Notes under the pieces: generated by a model
What the model saw: the letters and a program-made list of their open reading frames with translations, nothing else
Database searches by the model: none
What the model was told of the DNA's origin: nothing
Source of the DNA: Bryobacteraceae bacterium
Lineage (GTDB): Bacteria > Acidobacteriota > Terriglobia > Bryobacterales > Bryobacteraceae
Reading direction: 5' to 3'
NCBI GenBank assembly: GCA_025350445.1
Contig: JANXXV010000641.1
Location: forward strand, 1-8,010
Length of the DNA: 8,010 bases
Shown: one piece after another, positions 1 through 6,392 of the stretch
Layout: each line of letters begins with the position of its first letter
Numbering within the stretch: position 1 is the stretch's first letter
Made by a program: the position numbers and the translations under genes

Positions 1-803
1 CGCAGTACTCCGACATTCGCAATCTCTACGAACCCATTGGCTGGAGCACCTACAACTCCATGCAGATGCGCCTGCAAAAACGTCACTCGTCCGGCATCAA
101 TTTCCTGGCGGCGTATACACTTTCCAAGAGCTTGGTGAGCGGTGGAGGTTACACCGGACTAGGCGACGATGCCGCCGGTTCGCGGCCGCTCGACACGAAC
201 AACCGGCGCATCGAAAAACGGCTGGCAGGCTTTGACACGCCGCAAAATCTGGTGTTGGCCTGGGGCTATGAATTGCCGTTCGGCAAAGGCAAGCGGTTCC
301 TGTCGAGCAGCGGCCGCGGCGTGAACATGCTTGCTGGCGGCTGGCAGGTAAACGCTATCCAACGCTATGTCTCCGGAACTCCCATCGGCGTGGGCGGCGG
401 TGGCGTAATCCCGCTCTCGAATGGCGGCAACCGCCCCAACGTGGTGCTGGGCACGCCGGCTCGGACCAGTGTCGCGCGCGGCAATTTCGATCCCGCGCGC
501 GACAGGTACCTGGACATCAACGCATTCGCCCAGCCGGCGCCCTTCACGCTTGGAAACGCGCCCCCGGTCCTGCCGAATGTCCGAAACTTCGCGCTGTTTA
601 ATGAGGATTTCAGCGTGCTGAAAGACATCAGCCTTCATGAGGCTCATCGGCTTCAGTTCCGCGCCGAATTCTTCAACATCTTTAACCGTGTGGTCTTCGG
701 CGGGCCGTCGGCCAATATCAACGCACCGGCGACGTTCGGCAAGATCGGAGGGCAGGCCAATTCTCCGAGAAATATTCAGCTTGGGTTGAAGTACATTTTC
801 TGA
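1..803 (+). CDS. TonB-dependent receptor, Oar-like, C-terminal part (5' end outside window)
   Basis: The reading frame is open from base 3 to a TGA at 801-803, giving 266 visible residues. The first ATG in frame (base 60) is internal, because the frame continues upstream without a stop (YSDIRNLYEPIGWSTYNSM). Visible features are those of the outer-membrane beta-barrel end of large acidobacterial TonB-dependent receptors: YELPFGKGKRFL and GGWQVNAIQRYVSGTP, then LQFRAEFFNIFNRVVF, and a C-terminal strand ending in KYIF. The terminal Phe is typical of barrels assembled by the BAM machinery. The same motifs recur in the same order in the complete receptor at 1109-4402 (YELPVGRGKRWL, GGWQITVLTVYQSG, LQFRAEFFNALNQVRF), so the two are paralogues. 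The plug and the N-terminal domain are outside the window. Substrate unknown. Confidence 0.9.
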   Translation, partial: QYSDIRNLYEPIGWSTYNSMQMRLQKRHSSGINFLAAYTLSKSLVSGGGYTGLGDDAAGSRPLDTNNRRIEKRLAGFDTPQNLVLAWGYELPFGKGKRFLSSSGRGVNMLAGGWQVNAIQRYVSGTPIGVGGGGVIPLSNGGNRPNVVLGTPARTSVARGNFDPARDRYLDINAFAQPAPFTLGNAPPVLPNVRNFALFNEDFSVLKDISLHEAHRLQFRAEFFNIFNRVVFGGPSANINAPATFGKIGGQANSPRNIQLGLKYIF

Positions 804-818
804 TACGGACAGAACCTG

Positions 819-849
819 TCAGGCTTCATGCGATCTGCCTGATTTGTTT
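819..849 (+). terminator. possible intrinsic terminator after the first receptor gene
   Basis: TCAGGC (819-824) is complementary to GCCTGA (837-842). This makes a 6-bp stem with a 12-base loop, extendable by one G-T pair, and it is followed by TTTGTTT (843-849). It begins 15 bp past the receptor stop codon, the expected place. The stem is short, the loop is large and the T tract is interrupted, so the call is only moderate. Confidence 0.4.
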
Positions 850-892
850 GAGTCAAGTCGAGTTTGCGTCGATTCTGCAAACGCCGCTCCTA

Positions 893-999
893 GCCTGAGT
901 GTTCCGTCTCTCGTAATAGTTGTCAAAAGCTGTGTCCTGGCTTCCCCTCCCGCTGGCTGGCCACGGAGTTCGCTTAAAGGGCGCGACGGACACTCGGGC
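893..999. repeat. imperfect inverted repeat with long loop
   Basis: Bases 893-908 (GCCTGAGTGTTCCGTC) pair with 985-999 (GACGGACACTCGGGC). The pairing needs one bulged T and one G-T pair and encloses a 76-base loop. As RNA this would be a stem of about 15 bp upstream of the second receptor gene. No known riboswitch or mobile-element terminus is recognised. Confidence 0.4.
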
Positions 1000-1069
1000 A
1001 GCAGAATCACAGGCGCTTCCCTGCCAAGGGAGACATTTCAATTTTGTGTTGAAATCGGCCCTTCGTCAA

Positions 1070-1098
1070 TTGACCATCGCACCAATTCCTGCTAGCGT
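1070..1098 (+). promoter_or_regulatory. weak candidate promoter for the second receptor gene
   Basis: TTGACC (1070-1075) matches the -35 consensus at five of six positions. After a 17-bp spacer comes TAGCGT (1093-1098), which keeps only the first, second and last -10 positions. The predicted start would fall about 4-5 bases before the ATG at 1109, giving an almost leaderless mRNA. That fits the lack of a clear Shine-Dalgarno sequence. Alternative: transcription starts further upstream within the gap. Confidence 0.25.
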
Positions 1099-1108
1099 AA
1101 GCATAACC

Positions 1109-4100
1109 ATGGGTCTTAAATTCTATACTCTAACCTTACTGATTGCCACGTCCATAGCATCAGCGCAAGTAAACACTTCCGTCATCGCAGGCAGCGTGAC
1201 CGACAACACTGGAAGCGTAGTGCCCGGCGCCTCAATCGCCGTCCTGCAAATCGGCACCGGCCTGGAACGTAAGACCTCCACGAACGCCAACGGAGAATAC
1301 GTCATTCCTCAATTGCCTCCGGGCAGCTATGAAATCACCGTGCAGTCCGCAGGCTTTCAGACCGCCCGCGTCACCAGCATCGCCCTTACCATTGCCCAGC
1401 GCGAAGTAGTCGACATCTCTCTCAAGCTCGGCCAGATCAGTGAACAGATCACCGTCTCCGCCGAAGCCGCGCAGATGAAGGAGGCTGAAACCGCCTCACT
1501 GGGCCAGTTGATCGAACGCCGCGTTATCCAGGATCTACCCCTCAACGGCCGCAATTACCTCTCGCTCGGCTCCCTCTCGCCCGGCGTGGTTCCGCAGATC
1601 CCATCTTCGCAGGGACCGGCCAGCTTCATTTCCTCCACTACCCAGCGGTCCGATCGCAGCATCCTTGTCGGCGGCCAGCGCGAAAGCTCCACCAGCTATC
1701 TTCTGGATGGCGTCGAACTGCGCAACCCCCGCATCGGAGATAGCGCCATCAATCCATCGCTGGATCTGATTCAGGAATTCAAGATCCAGAGAAACTTCTT
1801 CGAACCGGAATTCGGCAGTTCGCCCGCCATCATCAACGTAGCCACGAAGGGTGGCACCAACGAACTTCACGGTAGCGCTTACGAATTGTTGCGCAACGAC
1901 CGGTTCGACGCCCGCAACTTCTTCTCGGCCACGCCCGAGCCCTTCAAGCGCAATCAATTCGGTTTCAGCGCCGGTGCGCCCATCCTTAAGAACAAGCTTT
2001 TCATCTTCGGGAATTATGAAGGACTGCGGCAGCGGCTCGGAGTGATTCAGCGCGGCCTGTTCCCCACACAGACACAGTTGGGCGGCAACTTCGCCGGACA
2101 AGCGCTGATCTACGATCCGCAGACCTTCGACCCCGCGGCCGGTACCCGCCAGGCGTTCCCGGGCAACATCATTCCGGCGTCCCGAATCAATACCGTCTCA
2201 AAGAACTTTTTCCCCTACATACCCGTGACCAACAACCCCACGTTCCAGGGAGCGAACCTGGTAGGTACTCCCATTCAGAAATACGACGACAACCAGGAAA
2301 CCATCCGGGCCGATTGGCAGGTGAATTCCAAACACTCCGTGTTCTTTCGCCAGACCTGGCAGAACGGCCCGCTGGAGCCGGCATCGCTCACCCCGTTCGG
2401 CGGGATTGAGGTGGTCTCGAAGGGCAGTAATGAAGTGGCGCAGCTTACCACCTCTGTCACTCCAACCATCGTCAATGTGCTTCGCCTCTGGCATAGCTAC
2501 GCCAATCTCTTCGGCCAGCAGGTTCTCGCGTCTGAGAACCTTGCGCAGAAGGTCGGCATCACAGGCGTCTCCACCGCACAGCGCAATTGGGGGGTTCCGG
2601 GCGTCGGTTGGCAAGGCTACTCGGGAATCGGCAGCACCGGAAACACTCAGGGCGACGTCATTAACAATTACCAGATCGCCGACAGTGTCTCCTGGATTAA
2701 GGGAACCCACAGCTTGAAGTTCGGCGGCGACGTTCGCCAGTCCCGCATGTTCGTCGATTCCGACAACGGCCCCCGAGGCTCTTTTAACTTCACCGCCGCT
2801 TGGACCGCCGCTCTCAATCCGCAAACCGGCAATCCTGTGGTCGGCACCGGCAACTCCATCGCGGATTATCTTCTGGGTAATCCTTCCAGCATGAGCGGCG
2901 CGGTCGGAACCTCCCAAACCCACTTCCGTTTCTGGACTTATAACTTCTACGCGCAGGACGATTGGAAAATCTCCAAGGAACTGACCATCAACTACGGACT
3001 GCGCTACGAATACGCCGCTCCCCCCGTTGCCGAAGAACTGAACCACGTATTCGGCTTCGATTTCAACACCGGCAAACAGGTCTTCCCCACGCTCGGGCAG
3101 ATTCGCAATTCCATCGTCTCTCCCGACTACAAGGATTTCGCACCTCGCCTCGGCCTTGCCTACAACCCCACCTGGGCGCCTGACTGGGTATTCCGCGCCG
3201 GATCGGGCATTTACTTCGATCAGACCCAGATGAACGAAGTGCAGTTCACCACCAACTCGCCGCCCACATTCTTCCAGCAGAACTACACCTACACGGGCCG
3301 TGGATTGCCGCCAGCGCAGTTCGGCGTCAACACGCTTCCGGTCACGGCCGTGCCGCCCATCGACAACAACTACAAAATTCCCGCCGGCACTAACATATTT
3401 GCGCAGGAACTGAATGGCCGTAAGCCCCACGAGTATATGTGGAACGCTTCCGTGCAGCGCTCCATCGGGACGAAATGGCTAGCCGAGGCCGCCTATATCG
3501 GCTCGCAAGGCCGCCGTTTGTCCAAGCGATACAACACCAACGCCCCCGTCACCGCCGCCAGCCTGTATAAAGTCGATCCCTCCGGACTCCGCTTCCAGCC
3601 TTCCACCGGCATCTCGAATATGTTGTATTCCTCGCTGTCCGGCAAGTCGACGTTCCACGCCCTGAATCTGAAACTGGAGCGCCGTTTCAGCTCGGGATTC
3701 TCGGTCCTAAGCGCCTATAGCTGGTCGCATTCCATCGACACCGATTCCGGCGGCTCCTTTGGCAGCCCGAACCTCAACCCGGCGAACTTCGCGCTCGACC
3801 GCGGCAGTTCGGACTTCGACATTCGCCACCGCCTCTCCATCAGCACTCTTTACGAATTGCCGGTCGGCCGGGGCAAGCGCTGGCTGAACGCATCGAACCG
3901 CGTTGCCGATGCGGTTGTCGGCGGCTGGCAGATCACGGTCCTCACTGTGTATCAATCGGGAGTCAATCGCAGCGTCACATCCCCCAACACCACAGGCATC
4001 TCTTATGTAACGCAGCGGGCTGACGCGACAGGTATCGATTCCGGTTCGCCCTTCTCACTGAACGGCGCCACCATCACACCCGGCAAGGACTTCGGAAGCA

Positions 4101-4402
4101 CCAATCGATCGCTTTATTGGTTCAACCCCAAGGCATTTTCGGTCACCGCGCCTTTGACCTTCGGCACGTCGGGCCGGGACCTGATCGCCTCGCCTGCATT
4201 CTGGAATTGGGATGCCTCGCTGTTCAAGGCGTTTCACATCACCGAGCGCGCGCAGTTGCAATTCCGCGCGGAGTTTTTCAACGCGCTGAATCAGGTGCGA
4301 TTCAACCCCGCCAATATGGACGCCTCGAGTCCGTTCTTCGGTCAGATTCAGGGTGCCCAGGCGCCGCGCATTCTGCAATTCAGCCTGCGCGTGCAGTTCT
4401 AG
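1109..4402 (+). CDS. TonB-dependent receptor with carboxypeptidase-regulatory-like N-terminal domain (Oar-like)
   Basis: A 1097-residue outer-membrane receptor. The ATG at 1109 was chosen because it starts a clean signal peptide with an ASA|Q cleavage site after residue 19; the frame continues upstream to a TTG at 920, but that part is not protein-like. Residues about 24-107 form a carboxypeptidase-regulatory-like beta-sandwich (GSVTDNTGSVVPGA, then NGEYVIPQLPPGSYEITV), as in Oar-type receptors. Residues about 110-250 are the plug, with LPLNGRNY (143-150), SYLLDGVE (196-203), IQEFKIQ and INVATKGGTNELHGSAYE. The remainder is a beta-barrel ending in FSLRVQF with a terminal Phe. The family imports or binds ligands using TonB-ExbBD energy; Oar homologues in myxobacteria are linked to outer-membrane secretion and adhesion. 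No SusD-like partner is visible and the ligand is unknown. It converges on a TPR gene with a 4-bp gap. Confidence 0.93.
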   Translation: MGLKFYTLTLLIATSIASAQVNTSVIAGSVTDNTGSVVPGASIAVLQIGTGLERKTSTNANGEYVIPQLPPGSYEITVQSAGFQTARVTSIALTIAQREVVDISLKLGQISEQITVSAEAAQMKEAETASLGQLIERRVIQDLPLNGRNYLSLGSLSPGVVPQIPSSQGPASFISSTTQRSDRSILVGGQRESSTSYLLDGVELRNPRIGDSAINPSLDLIQEFKIQRNFFEPEFGSSPAIINVATKGGTNELHGSAYELLRNDRFDARNFFSATPEPFKRNQFGFSAGAPILKNKLFIFGNYEGLRQRLGVIQRGLFPTQTQLGGNFAGQALIYDPQTFDPAAGTRQAFPGNIIPASRINTVSKNFFPYIPVTNNPTFQGANLVGTPIQKYDDNQETIRADWQVNSKHSVFFRQTWQNGPLEPASLTPFGGIEVVSKGSNEVAQLTTSVTPTIVNVLRLWHSYANLFGQQVLASENLAQKVGITGVSTAQRNWGVPGVGWQGYSGIGSTGNTQGDVINNYQIADSVSWIKGTHSLKFGGDVRQSRMFVDSDNGPRGSFNFTAAWTAALNPQTGNPVVGTGNSIADYLLGNPSSMSGAVGTSQTHFRFWTYNFYAQDDWKISKELTINYGLRYEYAAPPVAEELNHVFGFDFNTGKQVFPTLGQIRNSIVSPDYKDFAPRLGLAYNPTWAPDWVFRAGSGIYFDQTQMNEVQFTTNSPPTFFQQNYTYTGRGLPPAQFGVNTLPVTAVPPIDNNYKIPAGTNIFAQELNGRKPHEYMWNASVQRSIGTKWLAEAAYIGSQGRRLSKRYNTNAPVTAASLYKVDPSGLRFQPSTGISNMLYSSLSGKSTFHALNLKLERRFSSGFSVLSAYSWSHSIDTDSGGSFGSPNLNPANFALDRGSSDFDIRHRLSISTLYELPVGRGKRWLNASNRVADAVVGGWQITVLTVYQSGVNRSVTSPNTTGISYVTQRADATGIDSGSPFSLNGATITPGKDFGSTNRSLYWFNPKAFSVTAPLTFGTSGRDLIASPAFWNWDASLFKAFHITERAQLQFRAEFFNALNQVRFNPANMDASSPFFGQIQGAQAPRILQFSLRVQF

Positions 4403-4406
4403 GACC

Positions 4407-5111
4407 CTAACGAAGCTCCGCGAGCGCCGCATTCGCCCGCTCGCGGAGTATCTTACCGCCTTGGCGGGCCGCTTCTTGCAGTTGGCTTCGAGCTTCGGCT
4501 CTCCGGCCCGTGATCGCATAGAGCCGGCCAAGCCGATAGTGCAGCGACGGCTCGTGTATGACTGGCTCAGCCAGTGCAGCCTCAAATTCCCTTACGGCCC
4601 CCGCTACGTCATCCCTCTTGAAAAGAACCGATCCGAGCGCGCCTCGTGCCCGCGCCTTCAACCTCGATACCGCGGCAGTCCACTCATCGATTCCGGCGCG
4701 CCGCGGAGCCTTAATAGTCTGAAGCAACGCCAACGCGCGCCGGGCCGCGGTTTCGGCGGCATCCAGCTTTGTCGAGCCGTTTGCCAGCAGATCGGCGAGT
4801 TCCACCAGCAGCGGAACGTAGTCCGGTGCGATAGCCAAACCGTGCTCCACCGCCTCAATTCCCTGCGGAGCATCACCGCGGGATCTCCATTCGCGGGCCA
4901 TCAGTTCGCACACCGGCAACAGCAGGGTTGACGCCGGAAACGCACGCTCGAACGCCATGCCCTTTTCCAGAACCGGCCCATCGAGCACATCCAGATAGGC
5001 ATCGTATTCTTCGGGGGTATCTGCCTGCAAATCGGGAAGAAACTGGGAGTATACTGGAAAACTCATTGCCGTGAATACCGCAAGTAGCCACGCCCGCTGC
5101 ATAACGTTCAT
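4407..5111 (-). CDS. exported TPR-repeat protein
   Basis: A 234-residue protein read leftward. The ATG at 5111-5109 gives MNVMQRAWLLAVFTAMSFPVYSQ, a signal peptide ending near residue 23. A second ATG at 5102 (MQRAWLL) is also possible. The frame is open up to a GTG at 5186, but that extension only mirrors the opposite gene. The mature part begins with an acidic helix (TPEEYDAYLDVLD, about residues 32-44). TPR-like helix pairs follow: residues about 82-130 (IEAVEHGLAIAPDYVPLLVELADLL) and 155-215 (GALGSVLFKRDDVAGAVREFEAAL, then LHYRLGRLYAITGRRAEARSQL). TPRs are protein-binding scaffolds, so a periplasmic or envelope scaffold role is inferred. No catalytic motif is seen and the partner is unknown. 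It converges on the receptor gene and lies head to head with another TPR gene. Confidence 0.82.
   Translation of the reverse strand: MNVMQRAWLLAVFTAMSFPVYSQFLPDLQADTPEEYDAYLDVLDGPVLEKGMAFERAFPASTLLLPVCELMAREWRSRGDAPQGIEAVEHGLAIAPDYVPLLVELADLLANGSTKLDAAETAARRALALLQTIKAPRRAGIDEWTAAVSRLKARARGALGSVLFKRDDVAGAVREFEAALAEPVIHEPSLHYRLGRLYAITGRRAEARSQLQEAARQGGKILRERANAALAELR
4416..4448. terminator. perfect 11-bp stem-loop at the convergent gene junction
   Basis: CTCCGCGAGCG (4416-4426) is the exact reverse complement of CGCTCGCGGAG (4438-4448), with an 11-base loop. It starts 14 bases past the receptor stop codon and lies inside the last codons of the convergent minus-strand TPR gene (encoding RERANAALAE). 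On the plus strand it is followed by TATCTT, a poor U tract. On the minus strand no T-run follows. It could end or stabilise the receptor transcript. Classification as an intrinsic terminator is tentative, while the hairpin itself is certain at sequence level. Confidence 0.45.
5050..5055 (+). promoter_or_regulatory. -10-like box inside the minus-strand TPR gene
   Basis: TATACT matches the -10 consensus at five of six positions. It is the right part of the palindrome AGTATACT (5048-5055). It lies 15 bases before the GTG at 5071 and would serve the plus-strand TPR gene. The best -35 partner (TGCAAA, 5026-5031, 18-bp spacer) is poor, so support is weak. Confidence 0.25.
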
Positions 5112-5958
5112 TGTAGTGTGGCGAGCCGTAGCTGTCGCGCAGGTGCCCGACCTAATTCCTCTATTACCACCAACCACGCCAGCCACTCAGGCAATCCGGG
5201 TTGCTTTGCTCGCCGGGGACGCGGACCAGGTTACGGCCAGCGCCGAGTACCTTGATGCTTCAGCGAGGCCGCTCTGGCTGGGCATTCTGGCGATCATGCA
5301 CAACGACCCGAACAAAGCGATTCGGATTCTGCGTCCCACCGGGGAAGCGAAAGCGCTCGGCGTGGCTTATTATGTGGCCGGTCAGTATCTCCTTTTTCGA
5401 GGTCAAATGGCGGAGGCAATCCGCCGCAACCCGGACGACTTCGGCCCATACTACTATCTCGGCCGGCACTATGATACAGAGCTCGACAATCCTGAAGAAG
5501 CTGTCCGCTGGCTGCAAAAGGCTCTTGAGCGGAATCCAACCTATATGCAAGTACAGTCGTTTCTAGGAAGCAGCCTTGAGCGTCTCGGCCGCACCAAAGA
5601 AGCGGAGAACGCATACCATTCGTCCGAGACTCTGCCACACTCTCAAATCGGGTTGGCGCGCCTCCGTTTGTTAGACGGCGATTGGGCTTCCGCACTCGTC
5701 CTTACGGAAAAGGCGCTGTTAACGAACCCGCGCGATCTCGCGGGCCAAAAGCTGGCAGCGCGTATCTACGCTGAAGCCGATCGTCCCCGAGACTCCTTGC
5801 GAGCCTTGGAATTTGCGGCGAACCTAGCCCCGCGCGAGGCTTCGATACTGTATCAGATCTATCGTACGTGCCGTGCACTCGGCGAGCCCGCGAAGGCTGC
5901 CGGGGCCCTCCGGGAGTTCGAGCGCCTCCGCGCCGTCTACGGCCTTCAGCCTCAGTAG
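5071..5958 (+). CDS. exported TPR-repeat protein (start uncertain)
   Basis: 295 residues from the GTG at 5071, ending at TAG 5956-5958. This start gives MNTASSHARCITFIVVWRAVAVAQ, a marginal signal peptide with a plausible AVA|Q cut near residue 23. Alternatives are GTG 5116 (280 residues, very short leader) and GTG 5143. A weak purine stretch (GGAAA, 5056-5060) precedes 5071. The mature protein starts VPDLIPLLPPTTPATQ and is helical throughout. Clear TPR units lie at residues about 121-156 (DDFGPYYYLGRHYDTELDNPEEAVRWLQKALERNP as a region), 157-190 (SFLGSSLERLGRTKEAENAY), 191-220, 221-254 and 255-288. It probably acts as an envelope protein-binding scaffold. No enzyme motif is seen. From GTG 5071 it overlaps the divergent TPR gene by 41 bp. 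Whether the two partner each other is inference. Confidence 0.8.
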   Translation: MNTASSHARCITFIVVWRAVAVAQVPDLIPLLPPTTPATQAIRVALLAGDADQVTASAEYLDASARPLWLGILAIMHNDPNKAIRILRPTGEAKALGVAYYVAGQYLLFRGQMAEAIRRNPDDFGPYYYLGRHYDTELDNPEEAVRWLQKALERNPTYMQVQSFLGSSLERLGRTKEAENAYHSSETLPHSQIGLARLRLLDGDWASALVLTEKALLTNPRDLAGQKLAARIYAEADRPRDSLRALEFAANLAPREASILYQIYRTCRALGEPAKAAGALREFERLRAVYGLQPQ

Positions 5959-5975
5959 TGCGCGATGTTCCACGC

Positions 5976-5996
5976 CATCCTCGAGGCATCCTCGAG
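5976..5996. repeat. tandem direct repeat CATCCTCGAG upstream of padR
   Basis: CATCCTCGAG occurs at 5976-5985 and again at 5987-5996, an 11-bp period with one G between the copies. Each copy contains the palindrome CTCGAG. The pair lies in the 93-bp gap between the TPR gene and padR and could place a dimeric regulator twice on nearly the same DNA face. The function is inferred. Confidence 0.5.
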
Positions 5997-5997
5997 A

Positions 5998-6010
5998 CGT
6001 CAATTTGACG
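5998..6010. promoter_or_regulatory. 13-bp palindrome, candidate operator of the efflux operon
   Basis: CGTCAATTTGACG is a perfect inverted repeat of two 6-bp arms around a central T. Its right arm is also the -35-like TTGACG (6005-6010). A regulator bound here would block RNA polymerase, as expected of a repressor site. PadR proteins often repress their own operon through short inverted repeats, so PadR is the obvious candidate, but the match to a known PadR site is not established. Confidence 0.4.
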
Positions 6011-6034
6011 GGACTTGCATAACCGTGAGAGAAT
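6005..6034 (+). promoter_or_regulatory. candidate promoter of the padR-tolC-RND operon
   Basis: TTGACG (6005-6010) matches the -35 consensus at five of six positions. GAGAAT (6029-6034), at 18-bp spacing, matches the -10 consensus at four of six. Transcription would begin near 6041, about 11 bases before the padR ATG. The TPR gene ends 93 bp before padR, so a separate promoter is reasonable, although read-through cannot be excluded. Confidence 0.35.
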
Positions 6035-6051
6035 TCGAATATCGTCATCGA

Positions 6052-6390
6052 ATGTCGAAAACGAAAAACGAGCATGAAATCTTAGCGGATGACAAGGACC
6101 TCTATTCCGGTCTCATCCGTCTCCACGTATTGCATCACGCGGTGGAAGAGCCCATCTTCGGCTTGGGCATGATCGAAGAACTTTCGCATCACGGTTATTC
6201 TATTAGTCCGGGAACGTTGTATCCGCTGCTTCACGGTTTGGAAAAGAAGGGATATTTGCGGTCCTCCGAACAGGTGAACGGAAAGTCCCGGCGCAAGGTC
6301 TACCGCGCCACTCCGCTGGGCCGGAAGGCGCTCATCGCGGCAAAAAAGAAAGTGCGCGAACTCTTTCACGAACTGATGGAAGGCGATTAG
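6052..6390 (+). CDS. PadR-family winged-helix transcriptional regulator
   Basis: 112 residues from the ATG at 6052, the usual size of a short (PadR-s2-like) family member. The frame is open upstream to an ATG at 5965 and a GTG at 6025, but those extensions would cover the repeat-rich upstream DNA and lengthen the protein beyond the family norm. The winged helix covers residues about 17-70 (LYSGLIRLHVLHH, GLGMIEELSHHGYSISP). It includes the hallmark recognition-helix motif GTLYPLLHGLEKKGYL at 54-69. The wing follows (GKSRRKVYRATPLGRKAL, about 77-94), then a C-terminal dimerisation helix to residue 112. PadR proteins usually repress efflux or detoxification genes and release DNA when they bind a small molecule. 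The TolC gene starts 2 bp after its stop, so it very probably controls the downstream pump. No strong ribosome-binding site is visible. Confidence 0.9.
   Translation: MSKTKNEHEILADDKDLYSGLIRLHVLHHAVEEPIFGLGMIEELSHHGYSISPGTLYPLLHGLEKKGYLRSSEQVNGKSRRKVYRATPLGRKALIAAKKKVRELFHELMEGD
6378..6383 (+). promoter_or_regulatory. ribosome-binding site for the TolC-family gene
   Basis: GGAAGG lies in the last codons of padR, 9 bases before the GTG at 6393. It supports this GTG as the start rather than the ATG run from 6426, and suggests translational coupling across the 2-bp padR-tolC gap. Confidence 0.55.
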
Positions 6391-6392
6391 GC

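Larger units (their letters stand above)
804..1108. other. 305-bp intergenic region without a credible gene
   Basis: No reading frame here resembles a protein. The plus-strand frame entering from a TTG at 920 would only add an Arg/Pro/Ser-rich leader in front of the obvious signal peptide at 1109. The region holds the possible terminator at 819-849 and a small inverted repeat, GTTTGC/GCAAAC (862-867/877-882). A long imperfect inverted repeat joins 893-908 to 985-999. A 5-bp hairpin, TCCCT/AGGGA (1018-1022/1027-1031), and a weak promoter-like pair just before the next gene complete it. It may be a structured leader or simply an old spacer. Confidence 0.5.

Noticed and set aside
159..647. 162-residue minus-strand frame over the first receptor fragment
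   Set aside because: Antisense to a clearly recognised barrel sequence and without domain features.
844..1095. 83-residue plus-strand frame in the intergenic gap
   Set aside because: Low-complexity Ser/Arg-rich translation, no ribosome-binding site and no family resemblance.
920..1108. 63-residue N-terminal extension of the second receptor from a TTG start
   Set aside because: The ATG at 1109 starts a clean signal peptide. The extension is not hydrophobic, not protein-like and would bury the signal.
1535..2101. 188-residue open frame on the minus strand
   Set aside because: Antisense to the plug region of the receptor, with no domain or signal; a shadow frame.
2198..3430. 410-residue open frame on the minus strand
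   Set aside because: It is fully antisense to the unmistakable receptor barrel, Gly/Arg/Val-rich without any recognisable domain, and explained by GC-rich third codon positions.
4353..4931. 192-residue plus-strand frame after the receptor
   Set aside because: Arg/Pro/Ser-rich and antisense to the minus TPR gene, which has a signal peptide and TPR pattern.
5112..5186. 25-residue extension of the minus TPR protein from GTG 5186
   Set aside because: Gly/Arg/Thr-rich, placed before a good signal peptide, and only mirrors the opposite gene's coding sequence.
5976..5996. CRISPR-like repeat
   Set aside because: Only two 10-bp units with a single base between them; there is no spacer, so it is not an array.
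5965..6051. Longer PadR start at ATG 5965 (or GTG 6025)
   Set aside because: It would span the operator-like repeats and exceed the usual family length. The ATG at 6052 gives the normal 112 residues.
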